DNA of 64,000 nt, from the NCBI RefSeq assembly GCF_021246445.1, contig NZ_JAJQXW010000001.1, positions 310,001-374,000 on the forward strand, written 5' to 3'. The DNA comes from Rhabdothermincola salaria. Lineage in GTDB: Bacteria; Actinomycetota; Acidimicrobiia; Acidimicrobiales; Acidimicrobilacustridaceae. Each line of letters starts with the position of its first letter. Positions within the stretch are counted from its first letter, which is position 1. The notes beneath the pieces were generated by a model that was not told where the DNA came from, ran no database searches, and worked only from the letters and a program-made list of their open reading frames with translations. Below are positions 24,640 through 33,145 of the stretch, piece after piece. Made by a program: the position numbers and the translations under genes.

Positions 24640-26160
24640 GTGATCCGGCCCTCGCGGGAGGACTTCCACGCCCTCGCGGCCGAGCACACGGTGGTGCCGG
24701 TGTGGCGCGAGCTGTTGGCCGACCTCATCACCCCGGTCGCCGCGTTCGCCCGCCTCTGCGGCGACGACGAACCAGGCTTCCTGCTCGAATCGGTCGAGGG
24801 TGGCGACCGGTGGGGACGCTGGTCGTTCGTGGGGCGCAATCCGCTGGCCACCATCGTCTCGGCCGGTGGCGAGCTGCGCGTCGAGGGCGACCTGCCCGCC
24901 GACCTGCCCACCACGGACGGCGTGCTGGCCGCGGTCGAGTGGCTCCTCGAGCGCTACCGCTCGCCCACCCTCGACGAGCTCCCGCCCCTGCACGGGGGCC
25001 TCATGGGATACCTCGGCTACGACGTGGTGCGCGAGGTCGAGCGGCTGCCCGACGTGCCCGAGGACGTCACCGGGTACCCCGACGCGGTGCTGTCGGTCAT
25101 CGGCCAGCTCGCCGCGTTCGATCACTTCCGCCAGCGGGTCACCCTCATCGAGAACGTCCTGGTGGCTCCGGGCACCTCTCCCGACGAGCTCGATCGCCTC
25201 TACGACGCCGCCCTGGGTCGGCTCGACCAGCTGGCTGCCGACGGCGCCCGCCCGCTCGACGAGCCCCTCCTCGAGCCCCCTCCGCTCGACGAGCCCCTCC
25301 CCGAGGTCGAGTCGTCGGTCTCGCCGGATATCTACGCCGGCGCGGTCGAGGCGGCCAAGGAGCACATCCTCGCCGGCGACATCTTCCAGGTGGTGCTGTC
25401 GCAGCGCTTCTCGTTCGACCTCGAGGCCGACCCGTTCGACTTCTACCGGGTGCTCCGCCAGGTGAACCCCAGCCCCTACATGTACTTCGTGCGCACGGCC
25501 GAGGTGTCCCTGGCCGGGTCGTCCCCGGAGCCCATGGTGAAGCTGGTCGACGGTCGGGTGATCTCGCGGCCCATCGCCGGCACCCGCCGTCGGGGCCGCA
25601 CCGAGGAGGAGGACCGGCGCCTCGGGGCCGAGCTGCGCGAGCACCCCAAGGAGGTCGCCGAGCACGTCATGCTCGTCGACCTGGCCCGCAACGACGTGGG
25701 TCGCGTGGTGCGCTTCGGTAGCGAGCAGGTCGACGAGATGATGGTGCTCGAGCGCTACAGCCACGTGATGCACCTCACCTCGCAGGTGTCGGGTGAGCTC
25801 GCCGACGGTCGCACCCCGATCGACGTGCTGCGGGCCACGCTTCCCGCCGGCACCGTGTCGGGTGCCCCCAAGGTGCGGGCCATGGAGATCATCGACGCCC
25901 TCGAGCCGATCAAGCGGGGTCCCTATGCGGGGGTGGTGGGCTACATCGACTTCTCCGGCACCATCGACACGGCTCTGGCCATCCGGACGCTGATGGTCGG
26001 CCCGGACGGTCGGGCCCACGTCCAGTCCGGGGCCGGCATCGTGGCCGACAGCGTGCCCGCCCACGAGGACCTCGAGTGCCACAACAAGGCCGGCGGCCTG
26101 CTGGCCGCCGTCCCCGGCGCCCGTCGTCTCACGGCCACCCGCCGAGCCGCCCGCCGCTGA
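24640..26160 (+). CDS. trpE: Anthranilate synthase component I
   Basis: Converts chorismate to anthranilate with glutamine-derived ammonia (506 residues). The N-terminal domain holds the feedback-site-like LLESVEGGDRWGRWSFVG. The C-terminal chorismate domain contains FQVVLSQRF, NPSPYMYFVR, SSPEPMVKLVDG, RPIAGTRRRG, HVMLVDLARNDVGRV, AGTVSGAPKVRAMEII, RGPYAGVVGYIDFSG and GAGIVADSVP. No trpG follows directly. It starts four bases after hisI. No leader peptide with tandem Trp codons was found, so attenuation is not supported. Confidence 0.95.
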   Translation: MIRPSREDFHALAAEHTVVPVWRELLADLITPVAAFARLCGDDEPGFLLESVEGGDRWGRWSFVGRNPLATIVSAGGELRVEGDLPADLPTTDGVLAAVEWLLERYRSPTLDELPPLHGGLMGYLGYDVVREVERLPDVPEDVTGYPDAVLSVIGQLAAFDHFRQRVTLIENVLVAPGTSPDELDRLYDAALGRLDQLAADGARPLDEPLLEPPPLDEPLPEVESSVSPDIYAGAVEAAKEHILAGDIFQVVLSQRFSFDLEADPFDFYRVLRQVNPSPYMYFVRTAEVSLAGSSPEPMVKLVDGRVISRPIAGTRRRGRTEEEDRRLGAELREHPKEVAEHVMLVDLARNDVGRVVRFGSEQVDEMMVLERYSHVMHLTSQVSGELADGRTPIDVLRATLPAGTVSGAPKVRAMEIIDALEPIKRGPYAGVVGYIDFSGTIDTALAIRTLMVGPDGRAHVQSGAGIVADSVPAHEDLECHNKAGGLLAAVPGARRLTATRRAARR

Positions 26161-26208
26161 GCGACACCGATCCGGTGCCGCACCCGTCGGGATCGGCGGC
26201 GGCGCTGG

Positions 26209-26214
26209 CACACT
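26209..26214 (+). promoter_or_regulatory. Probable -10 hexamer of ygfZ
   Basis: CACACT ends six bases before ATG 26221. Confidence 0.4.
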
Positions 26215-26220
26215 TCGACC

Positions 26221-27162
26221 ATGGACTCCGCCACCCTGACCGATGTGATCGACGGGTTCGAGGCGCTCTGCGGGACGGGAGGATCGGCTCCCGACACCCG
26301 GGAGCTGGTCACGATGACCGGCCCCGAGGCGGGGCGCTACCTCCAGGGCCAGCTCAGCCAGGACGTCGTCGTGCTGGCGGTGGGCGCCTCCGCCTGGTCG
26401 TTGCTGTTGCAGCCCACGGGCAAGGTCGACGCCTGGCTGCGGGTGCACCGCACCGGCGACGAGGAGTACGCCCTCGACGTGGACCTTGGTTGGGGCGAGG
26501 CGGTGATCGCACGTCTGCGCCGGTTCCTGTTGCGCACCAAGGCCGAGATCGGCGAGGTCGAGGTCCGAGAGGTGCTGTCGGTGCGCCACGAGGCCACGCT
26601 GGTGCAGATCGGGGCGGAGCCTCCCGGCGGGGCCGAGGGACGCCTGGCCGGTGTCGTCGCCGGCCCGTCGGTGGCCGGGGTCGACTGGATCCTCCCCGCC
26701 GGGGACGCAGCCGCGGAGGAGGCCACGGTGCCGGCCGCCGCGCTCGAGCGCTACCGCGTGGCCCACGCCGTGCCCCGCATGGGCGCCGAGCTCACGGACG
26801 CCACCATCCCCGGCGAGGCCGGGCAGTGGTTGGTGCAGGCCTCGGTCGACTTCGCCAAGGGCTGCTACACCGGACAGGAGCTGGTGGCCCGCATCGACAG
26901 CCGGGGCAACACGGTGCCGCGGCCGGTGCGCCTGCTGCGCATCGACCAGCCCGAGGCCATGCCCGTGCCCGGAGCGGCCATCCTCCACGACGGCGCCGAG
27001 GTGGGGCGTGTCACCAGTGCCGTGCCAGCCCTGGGCGAGGGTCACCCGGCGCTGGTGCTGGCCCCGGTCGGCCGCGCCGTCGCCGTCGGCACGCAGGTCA
27101 CGGTGGAGCTCGACGGCAGTGCCGTGCCGGCCACGCTGGTCGACCCGCCGATGCGGCCCTGA
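26221..27162 (+). CDS. ygfZ: YgfZ/GcvT-like folate-binding protein
   Basis: YgfZ proteins bind tetrahydrofolate and help maintain iron-sulfur enzymes. The 313-residue protein has the GcvT-like fold and the YgfZ signature FAKGCYTGQELVARIDSRG with its conserved Cys near 220. The N-terminal part contains GRYLQGQLSQDVVVL and LLLQPTGKVDAWLRV. ATG 26221 follows CACACT by six bases. It lies within the dispersed trp cluster but has no known tryptophan role. Confidence 0.88.
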   Translation: MDSATLTDVIDGFEALCGTGGSAPDTRELVTMTGPEAGRYLQGQLSQDVVVLAVGASAWSLLLQPTGKVDAWLRVHRTGDEEYALDVDLGWGEAVIARLRRFLLRTKAEIGEVEVREVLSVRHEATLVQIGAEPPGGAEGRLAGVVAGPSVAGVDWILPAGDAAAEEATVPAAALERYRVAHAVPRMGAELTDATIPGEAGQWLVQASVDFAKGCYTGQELVARIDSRGNTVPRPVRLLRIDQPEAMPVPGAAILHDGAEVGRVTSAVPALGEGHPALVLAPVGRAVAVGTQVTVELDGSAVPATLVDPPMRP

Positions 27163-27169
27163 GCGCTCG

Positions 27170-27175
27170 TAGGCT
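27170..27175 (+). promoter_or_regulatory. -10 hexamer of the J-domain gene
   Basis: TAGGCT ends six bases before GTG 27182. Confidence 0.5.
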
Positions 27176-27181
27176 CGACGG

Positions 27182-27730
27182 GTGGCCGACGAACTGACGC
27201 ACTACGACGTCCTCGATGTCGATGCCACCGCGTCGGCTTCCGAGATCCGTCGGTCCTACCTGGCGCTGGCCCGCGACCACCACCCCGACTTCCACACCGC
27301 CCTCGACGACCACGCCCGGGCGGCCAACGAGCGGGAGATGCAGCGCATCAACGAGGCCTGGTCGGTGCTCAGCGACGAGCAACGGCGTCGGGCCTACGAC
27401 GACGAGCTGCGGCGCCGGCACCGCCGCGAGCGCACGCCGGGCGCGCCCAGTCGCGACTTCGTGCCCTTCGACGAAGGCGACGACACCGACTACGCCGCCG
27501 CCCTCGACGACGAACCGGTCGGGGAGGGGGCCCGGGTCTCCCAGCGCCTGCAGGTGCTGCCCGTCATCGCCGCCGCCGTCGGCGTGATGGTGGTCTTCGT
27601 CGGCCTGGCGGTGCAGTCCGACCTGCTCGCCGCGTGGGGGGCCATCGTGGCCGTCCTCGGCGTGGGGGCGTTCATCGCCACCCCCGTGGTGGCGGTGATG
27701 CGCAGCTACCGCTCCGACCGCGACGCCTGA
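27182..27730 (+). CDS. Membrane-anchored J-domain protein
   Basis: A 182-residue protein. An N-terminal J domain (about 6-75) carries the DnaK-stimulating HPD in ARDHHPDFH and the helix-IV RINEAWSVLSDEQRRRAYDD. A charged linker follows, then two hydrophobic helices (about 122-142 and 146-170) and a basic end. There is no zinc-finger or substrate domain, so this is a class III co-chaperone that would recruit DnaK to the inner membrane. Client unknown. The GTG start is leaderless from TAGGCT. Confidence 0.82.
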   Translation: MADELTHYDVLDVDATASASEIRRSYLALARDHHPDFHTALDDHARAANEREMQRINEAWSVLSDEQRRRAYDDELRRRHRRERTPGAPSRDFVPFDEGDDTDYAAALDDEPVGEGARVSQRLQVLPVIAAAVGVMVVFVGLAVQSDLLAAWGAIVAVLGVGAFIATPVVAVMRSYRSDRDA

Positions 27731-27766
27731 CCGGGAAGGCGGTCCGCCGGGCCCGGCCCGGTTCTG

Positions 27767-27772
27767 TAGGGT
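27767..27772 (+). promoter_or_regulatory. -10 hexamer of the monooxygenase-fold gene and trpC
   Basis: TAGGGT ends eight bases before ATG 27781. Confidence 0.5.
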
Positions 27773-27780
27773 GCCGGGCC

Positions 27781-28095
27781 ATGGCACAGACCTCGCTGTT
27801 CGTGAAGATGGTGGCCCTGCCCGACAAGCGCGACGAGATGCTCGCCGCCCTCGAGGGCATGTTGCCCCAGGTGGCCCAGGAAGAGGGCACGCTCGTGTAC
27901 TCGTTCCACCTCGACGCCGGCGACGAGAACACGATCTGGATCTTCGAGCTCTACTCCGACGGTGACGCCCTCGCCCTGCACGGGGGCAGCGATGCCATGA
28001 AGAGCTGCTTCGAGGCCCTCGGTCCGCTCTTCGCCGAGCCGCCGATGATGGTGATGGCCACGCCCACGGCCGAGGCCAAGGGCCTTCCCAGCTGA
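27781..28095 (+). CDS. Antibiotic-biosynthesis-monooxygenase-fold protein
   Basis: A 104-residue dimeric alpha/beta-barrel (ABM/YgiN-like) protein: KMVALPDKRDEMLAALEGML, EEGTLVYSFHLD, NTIWIFELYSDGDAL and HGGSDAMKSCFEAL. Family members act as quinol monooxygenases or ligand binders without cofactors; which applies here is not visible. ATG 27781 is leaderless from TAGGGT. Its stop TGA overlaps the probable CTG start of trpC, so trpC translation is likely coupled to it. Confidence 0.75.
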   Translation: MAQTSLFVKMVALPDKRDEMLAALEGMLPQVAQEEGTLVYSFHLDAGDENTIWIFELYSDGDALALHGGSDAMKSCFEALGPLFAEPPMMVMATPTAEAKGLPS

Positions 28096-28883
28096 AGACC
28101 TACCTCGACGGCATCCTCGCCGCCCACCGGGCGGCGGCCGGCGACGACGAGCGTCGTCTCGACGACCTGATCGAGCGCGCCTCGGGGCGGGAAGCGGTGC
28201 GTGGTCTGCGTCGGTCGCTGGTGTCGGTGGCCGAAGGCGGCGACGTGGCCGTCATCGCCGAGGTGAAGCGGCGGTCGCCGTCGAAGGGGCCGCTCGCGCC
28301 CGATCTCGATCCTGTGGCCCTGGCCCGTGACTACGAGGCCGGCGGGGCGGCGGCCATGTCGGTGCTCACCGACGTGGAGTTCTTCGGTGGTTCGTCCGAC
28401 GACCTCGCCGCCGCCCGCTCCGCCGGCGCGCTGCCGGTGCTGCGCAAGGACTTCACCGTCGACGCCCGCGACGTGGTCGATGCCCGGCTGATGGGCGCCG
28501 ACTGCGTGCTGTTGATCGCCGCCGCCCTCGACCAGCCCGAGCTGGTCGACTTCATGGCCCTGGCGCGCCAGGTGGGGCTCGACGCCCTGGTGGAGATCCA
28601 CGACGAGGGCGAGCTCGAACGGGCCGTCGATGCCGGGGCCGACCTCATCGGGGTCAACCAACGCGATCTGGTCACCTTCGCGGTCGACACCGATCGAGCG
28701 GTGCGCATGGCGCCGCAGATGCCCGCCGGCGTGGTGCGGGTGGCCGAGAGCGGCATCACCGGTCCCGCCGACGCCGCCGTGCTGGCCGAGGCCGGCTACC
28801 ACGCCGTCCTGGTGGGGGAGTCGTTGGTGACGTCGGGCGACCCCCGAGGTGCCACGGCCGCCCTCCGCGTCGCTCGTCGCTGA
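28092..28883 (+). CDS. trpC: Indole-3-glycerol phosphate synthase, probable CTG start
   Basis: Closes the indole ring of CdRP. From CTG 28092 the product has 263 residues, the family length, and starts [14 protein letters not shown], which aligns with the first helix of TrpC proteins. Catalytic blocks are [50 protein letters not shown] and [16 protein letters not shown] overlaps the upstream TGA by three bases (CTGA), like the GTGA/ATGA junctions elsewhere. The first conventional start, GTG 28197, would remove 35 conserved residues. No ATG, GTG or TTG lies in frame for at least 50 bases upstream of CTG. Confidence 0.85.
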   Translation: MKTYLDGILAAHRAAAGDDERRLDDLIERASGREAVRGLRRSLVSVAEGGDVAVIAEVKRRSPSKGPLAPDLDPVALARDYEAGGAAAMSVLTDVEFFGGSSDDLAAARSAGALPVLRKDFTVDARDVVDARLMGADCVLLIAAALDQPELVDFMALARQVGLDALVEIHDEGELERAVDAGADLIGVNQRDLVTFAVDTDRAVRMAPQMPAGVVRVAESGITGPADAAVLAEAGYHAVLVGESLVTSGDPRGATAALRVARR

Positions 28884-28933
28884 CCCGACCGGCGGGGGTC
28901 GAAGGGCTCTGGGTCCGCCCTCGGGTGCGGTTC

Positions 28934-28939
28934 TACACT
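28934..28939 (+). promoter_or_regulatory. -10 hexamer of trpB2
   Basis: TACACT lies 30 bases before ATG 28970, leaving a short leader with the Shine-Dalgarno GGGGAG. This gene thus differs from the leaderless majority. Confidence 0.45.
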
Positions 28940-28969
28940 CCGCGGGTCCGGCCACTCAGGGGAGTTCCG

Positions 28970-30223
28970 ATGCCTCGTTTCAACCTGCCCGAGTCCCAGC
29001 TGCCCACGGCGTGGTTCAACTTGCTGCCTCGCCTGCCCGAGCCGCTCGAGCCGCCCTTGCACCCGGCGACGCGTCAGCCGGTGGGTCCCGACGACCTGGC
29101 CCCGCTGTTCCCCATGGCGCTCATCGAACAGGAGATGTCGGCGCAGCCCTGGATCGACATCCCCGGCGAGGTGCTCGACATCCTCAAGCTGTGGCGTCCC
29201 ACGCCGTTGGTGCGGGCCACCCGCCTCGAGGCCGCCCTCGGCACCCCGGCGCGCATCTACTTCAAGGACGAGTCGGTCTCACCGGCCGGGTCGCACAAGC
29301 CCAACAGCGCCGTACCGCAGGCCTGGTACAACAAGGCCGAGGGCATCACCCGGCTGGCCACCGAGACCGGTGCCGGCCAGTGGGGCTCGTCGCTGGCCTT
29401 CGCCACCACCCAGTTCGGCATCGAGTGCAAGGTGTACATGGTCCGGGCCTCGTACAACCAGAAGCCGTACCGCAAGTCGATGATGGAGGTCTGGGGGGCC
29501 GAGGTCGTGCCGTCGCCGGTCGACGAGCCCGACAGCCCTGGTTCGCTGGGGGCGGCCATCTCCGACGCCGTGCGCGACACGGTGAGCCGGGAGGACACGC
29601 ACTACGCGCTCGGCTCGGTGCTCAACCACGTGTGCCTGCACCAGACGGTCATCGGCCTGGAGGCCAAGGACCAGCTGGCGGCGGCGGGCGAGGAGCGCCC
29701 CGACGTCATCCTGGCGTCCTGCGGCGGCGGCTCGAACTTCGCCGGCATCGCCTTCCCCTTCGTGGAGGAAGACGGCGTGCGCCTCGTGGCCGTCGAACCG
29801 GCCTCGTGCCCCACCCTCACCGAGGGCAGCTTCGACTACGACTTCGGCGACGTGGCCGGCATGACCCCGCTGATGCGCATGTACACGCTGGGCCACGACT
29901 TCATGCCGCCGTCCATCCACGCCGGCGGGCTGCGCTACCACGGCGACTCACCGATCGTCTCGCGCCTGGTGCGAGACGGCCGGGTGGAGGCGGTCGCCTA
30001 CCCCCAGGGGAAGGTCTTCGAGGCGGCCATCCAGTTCGCCAACGCCGAAGGCAAGATCCCGGCGCCCGAGACCGCCCACGCCATCCGGGGCGCCATCGAC
30101 GAGGCCCTGGCCGCCAAGGAGACCGGTGAGGAGAAGGTCATCCTGTTCAACTACAGCGGCCACGGCCACCTCGATCTGGCCGCCTACGACGACTACCTCA
30201 ACGGGCGCCTGATCGACGGTTGA
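28970..30223 (+). CDS. trpB2: Tryptophan synthase beta-like protein, TrpB2 type
   Basis: A 417-residue PLP enzyme of the TrpB2 subfamily, longer at the N-terminus than TrpB1 ([20 protein letters not shown]). The PLP lysine is in [11 protein letters not shown], the catalytic Glu in [11 protein letters not shown], and the phosphate loop is [11 protein letters not shown]. TrpB2 proteins use indole and serine and bind TrpA weakly or not at all; they are thought to salvage indole or act with another partner. Here trpB2 lies in the same cluster as trpB and trpA. ATG 28970 has a Shine-Dalgarno (GGGGAG). Confidence 0.92.
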   Translation: MPRFNLPESQLPTAWFNLLPRLPEPLEPPLHPATRQPVGPDDLAPLFPMALIEQEMSAQPWIDIPGEVLDILKLWRPTPLVRATRLEAALGTPARIYFKDESVSPAGSHKPNSAVPQAWYNKAEGITRLATETGAGQWGSSLAFATTQFGIECKVYMVRASYNQKPYRKSMMEVWGAEVVPSPVDEPDSPGSLGAAISDAVRDTVSREDTHYALGSVLNHVCLHQTVIGLEAKDQLAAAGEERPDVILASCGGGSNFAGIAFPFVEEDGVRLVAVEPASCPTLTEGSFDYDFGDVAGMTPLMRMYTLGHDFMPPSIHAGGLRYHGDSPIVSRLVRDGRVEAVAYPQGKVFEAAIQFANAEGKIPAPETAHAIRGAIDEALAAKETGEEKVILFNYSGHGHLDLAAYDDYLNGRLIDG

Positions 30224-30323
30224 CCCCCGCTCCGGGTCGGAGCGGCCGCTCGGGACCGCACCCGGCCCGCCGTCCGCCACGGACCGTTCGGAATCCACCC
30301 GCCCCACCACGGGAGCGCAGGGG

Positions 30324-30329
30324 TACCGT
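30324..30329 (+). promoter_or_regulatory. -10 hexamer of trpF
   Basis: TACCGT ends nine bases before ATG 30339. Confidence 0.45.
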
Positions 30330-30338
30330 TTCGCCCAC

Positions 30339-31004
30339 ATGTTCGTGAAGATCTGTGGGATCACCAACGAGGCCGACGCCCTGATGGCGGTGGCCATGGG
30401 CGCCGATGCGCTCGGGTTCGTCTTCGCGCCCTCCTCTCGTCGGGTGGGGCCCGACGACGTGCGCGACATCGTCCGCCACGTGCCCGACGAGGTCCTCACC
30501 GTCGGGGTCTTCCGCGACGAGTCGGCCCAGCGCATCGTCGAGCTCGTCACCTCCACCGGCCTCGGCGGCGTGCAGCTGCACGGCCGCGAGTCCCCGGGCG
30601 AGGCGACCTGGATCAAGGCCCGGGTGCCGTTCGTGGTGCAGGCCTTCGCCGCCGGCGACCCCCGTCTCGAACGGGTCGACGACTACGACGTCGACGCCGT
30701 CCTCCTCGACGCCGCCGTGCCGGGGTCGGGCACCACGTTCGACTGGTCGCTGGTGGGCGACCTGCCCCGTCGCCGCCGGGTGCTGCTGGCCGGTGGGCTC
30801 GACCCGGAGAACGTCGCCGAGGCCATCCGCGCCGTGGATCCCTGGGGGGTCGACGTGTCCAGCGGGGTGGAGCGTGGTCCCGGGCTCAAGGACGTGCGTC
30901 GGGTGCGGCGCTTCATCGCCGAGGCCCGCGCCGCCGGCGACGGGCCCGGTACCGAGCCATCCGTCGACCCACCGGGGATCTTCGACGAGGCGTCTCCCAC
31001 CTGA
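30339..31004 (+). CDS. trpF: Phosphoribosylanthranilate isomerase
   Basis: TIM-barrel isomerase (221 residues). Catalytic Cys5 is in VKICGIT and the general acid Asp in VLLDAAVPGSGTTFDW. GFVFAPSSRR, GVQLHGRE and GVDVSSGVERGPGLKD are family blocks. Its presence means hisA need not be the bifunctional PriA common in actinobacteria. The last 25 residues are an unstructured Pro/Gly-rich extension. The start is supported by TACCGT nine bases upstream. Confidence 0.94.
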   Translation: MFVKICGITNEADALMAVAMGADALGFVFAPSSRRVGPDDVRDIVRHVPDEVLTVGVFRDESAQRIVELVTSTGLGGVQLHGRESPGEATWIKARVPFVVQAFAAGDPRLERVDDYDVDAVLLDAAVPGSGTTFDWSLVGDLPRRRRVLLAGGLDPENVAEAIRAVDPWGVDVSSGVERGPGLKDVRRVRRFIAEARAAGDGPGTEPSVDPPGIFDEASPT

Positions 31005-31052
31005 CCGTCGGCCGAGTGCCTTTCCGGGTTCTCGCCCGCACCCGGTGGGACC

Positions 31053-31058
31053 TAACCT
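31053..31058 (+). promoter_or_regulatory. Candidate -10 hexamer of trpBA
   Basis: TAACCT lies 57 bases before the trpB ATG, implying a leader of about 50 bases. GAGGTG near 31099 may serve as ribosome site, though its spacing is long. Confidence 0.35.
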
Positions 31059-31115
31059 CGCCCGATCGGCTCCGTCGCCGGCATCGTCTTCCCCCACCCG
31101 AGGTGCAGATCCCCC

Positions 31116-32273
31116 ATGGCCCTATCCGAGCCCTCCGCCAGCGGTCGATTCGGCGAGTTCGGTGGGCGCTTCGTCCCCGAGACCCTCGTGCCCGCGTGCG
31201 AGGAGCTGGAGCGGTCCTTCCGGTCGGCGTGGGGTGATGCGGAGTTCCGCGGCGACCTCGACCAGCTGCTGTCGGAGTACGCCGGTCGTCCGTCGCCGCT
31301 CACCGAGTGCCACCGCCTCTCCGAGGAGCTCGGCGTGCGGGTCCTGCTCAAGCGCGAGGACCTGAACCACACCGGCAGCCACAAGATCAACAACGTCCTC
31401 GGTCAGGCGCTCCTGGCCCGGCGCATGGGCAAGCAGCGGCTCGTGGCCGAGACCGGCGCCGGCCAGCACGGCGTGGCCACGGCCACCGCGGCGGCGCTGA
31501 TGGGCATGGAGTGCATGGTGTACATGGGCGAGGTCGACATGGAGCGACAGGCCCTCAACGTCTTCCGGATGCGCCTGCTCGGCGCCGAGGTGGTGCCGGC
31601 CATGTCCGGCAGCCGCACCCTCAAGGACGCGGTGAACGAGGCCATGCGCGACTGGGTGGCCACCGTCGAGCACACCCACTACTGCCTGGGGTCGGTCATG
31701 GGTCCGCACCCCTATCCGTGGATGGTCCGCGAGTTCCACACCGTCATCGGCACCGAGGCCCGCGCCCAGTGCGCCGCGCTGCTCGACGGCGGTGTGCCCG
31801 ACGTGGTCACCGCCTGCGTCGGGGGCGGGTCGAACGCCATCGGCATCTTCTCGGGCTTCGCCGACACCGACGCCGAGCTCGTCGGGGTGGAGCCCGCCGG
31901 TGGCGCGGCGGTCGGTCGGGGTGTGCCGGGCGTCGTGCACGGCATGAAGAGCTACCTCATGCAGGACGAGTTCGGTCAGGTCCAGGAGGCGCACTCCATC
32001 TCGGCCGGCCTCGACTACCCGGGCGTCGGCCCCGAGCACTCCCACCTCTCGGCCATCGGTCGCGCCCGCTACGAGCAGGTCACCGACGCCGAGGTCATCG
32101 ACGCCTTCCAGCTGCTCAGCCGCACGGAGGGCATCATCCCCGCCCTCGAGCCGGCGCACGCCCTGGCCTGGATCAGCCGAGACCGGCACGCCCTGGCCGG
32201 TCGCACCGTGCTGTTGAACCTCTCCGGTCGCGGCGACAAGGACGTCGCCCAGATGATGGAGATCCTCGGGTGA
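31116..32273 (+). CDS. trpB: Tryptophan synthase beta chain
   Basis: Canonical TrpB1 of 385 residues that joins indole and serine. [15 protein letters not shown] opens the protein, the PLP lysine is Lys90 in HTGSHKINN, the catalytic Glu112 is in AETGAGQHG, and the phosphate loop is [24 protein letters not shown] is also present. Its stop overlaps the trpA GTG (GTGA), as expected for the alpha-beta complex. Confidence 0.97.
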   Translation: MALSEPSASGRFGEFGGRFVPETLVPACEELERSFRSAWGDAEFRGDLDQLLSEYAGRPSPLTECHRLSEELGVRVLLKREDLNHTGSHKINNVLGQALLARRMGKQRLVAETGAGQHGVATATAAALMGMECMVYMGEVDMERQALNVFRMRLLGAEVVPAMSGSRTLKDAVNEAMRDWVATVEHTHYCLGSVMGPHPYPWMVREFHTVIGTEARAQCAALLDGGVPDVVTACVGGGSNAIGIFSGFADTDAELVGVEPAGGAAVGRGVPGVVHGMKSYLMQDEFGQVQEAHSISAGLDYPGVGPEHSHLSAIGRARYEQVTDAEVIDAFQLLSRTEGIIPALEPAHALAWISRDRHALAGRTVLLNLSGRGDKDVAQMMEILG

Positions 32274-33145
32274 CGACCACCGACTCGGCCCGACCTGTCC
32301 CCGCGCCCACCGACGGCGCGTCCGAGCCCGGCGCGGTGCCCGCCGCCCCTGGCGAACCCGGTGCCCTCGAAGCGTCGCTGCGAGCGGCCCGCAGCACCGG
32401 CCGCAAGCTGCTCGTCCCCTACGTCACCGGTGGCCTCGGCGACGACTGGCCCGAGGTGGTGCGCGCCGTGGCCGACGCCGGGGCCGACGCCATCGAGATC
32501 GGCATCCCCTTCTCCGACCCGGTGATGGACGGCCCGGTGATCCAGCAGGCCAGCGAGCTGGCCCTGCGCGCCGGAGCCACGCCCGTGACCGTGCTCGACG
32601 CGCTGCGCACCGTCGACGCCGGCGTCCCCCTGGCGGTCATGACCTACTACAACGTGGCCTTCCACATGGGCCACGAGCGCTTCGCGGCCGCCGTGGCGGG
32701 GGCGGGGGTGGCCGCCGCCATCCTGCCCGACCTGCCCCTCGAGGAGGCCGGTCCGTGGGCGGCCGCCGCCGACGCCCACGGGGTGGAGACGGTGATGCTG
32801 GCCGCCCCCACCGCCCCCGACGATCGCCTGCCGCGCATCGTGGCCCGGGCCCGGGGTTTCGTCTACGCCGTGGGCCTGCTCGGCGTCACCGGCGAACGCG
32901 ACACGCTCGCGGCGTCGTCTCTGGCCATCGCGGCGCGGGTCAAGGCGGTCACCGACAAGCCGGTGCTGGTCGGGGTCGGCGTCTCCAACGCCGCCCAGGC
33001 GGTCGAGGTGAGCGAGGTCGCCGACGGCGTCGTCATCGGCTCCGCGCTGATGCGGCGGGTGCTCGAAGGGGAAGGCCCCACCGGTGCCGGGGCCTTCATC
33101 GCCGAGGTGCGTCGGGCCCTCGACGGCGAGAGCCGCGGCGCGTGA
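32270..33145 (+). CDS. trpA: Tryptophan synthase alpha chain
   Basis: Releases indole from indole glycerol phosphate. The 291-residue protein has a 35-residue low-complexity Pro/Ala N-terminal extension before the TIM barrel. The catalytic Glu is in [18 protein letters not shown], with the Asp in the same block; [21 protein letters not shown] and [11 protein letters not shown] follow. GTG 32270 overlaps the trpB stop. Its own stop overlaps the GTG of the following esterase. Confidence 0.95.
   Translation: MTTTDSARPVPAPTDGASEPGAVPAAPGEPGALEASLRAARSTGRKLLVPYVTGGLGDDWPEVVRAVADAGADAIEIGIPFSDPVMDGPVIQQASELALRAGATPVTVLDALRTVDAGVPLAVMTYYNVAFHMGHERFAAAVAGAGVAAAILPDLPLEEAGPWAAAADAHGVETVMLAAPTAPDDRLPRIVARARGFVYAVGLLGVTGERDTLAASSLAIAARVKAVTDKPVLVGVGVSNAAQAVEVSEVADGVVIGSALMRRVLEGEGPTGAGAFIAEVRRALDGESRGA

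Noticed and set aside
24636-24640. Tryptophan attenuator before trpE
   Set aside because: Only four bases separate hisI and trpE, and no leader with tandem Trp codons was seen upstream of either.
24127-27045. A 972-codon antisense frame across hisI, trpE and ygfZ
   Set aside because: It covers three clearly conserved genes and shows no domain; it is a by-product of codon bias.
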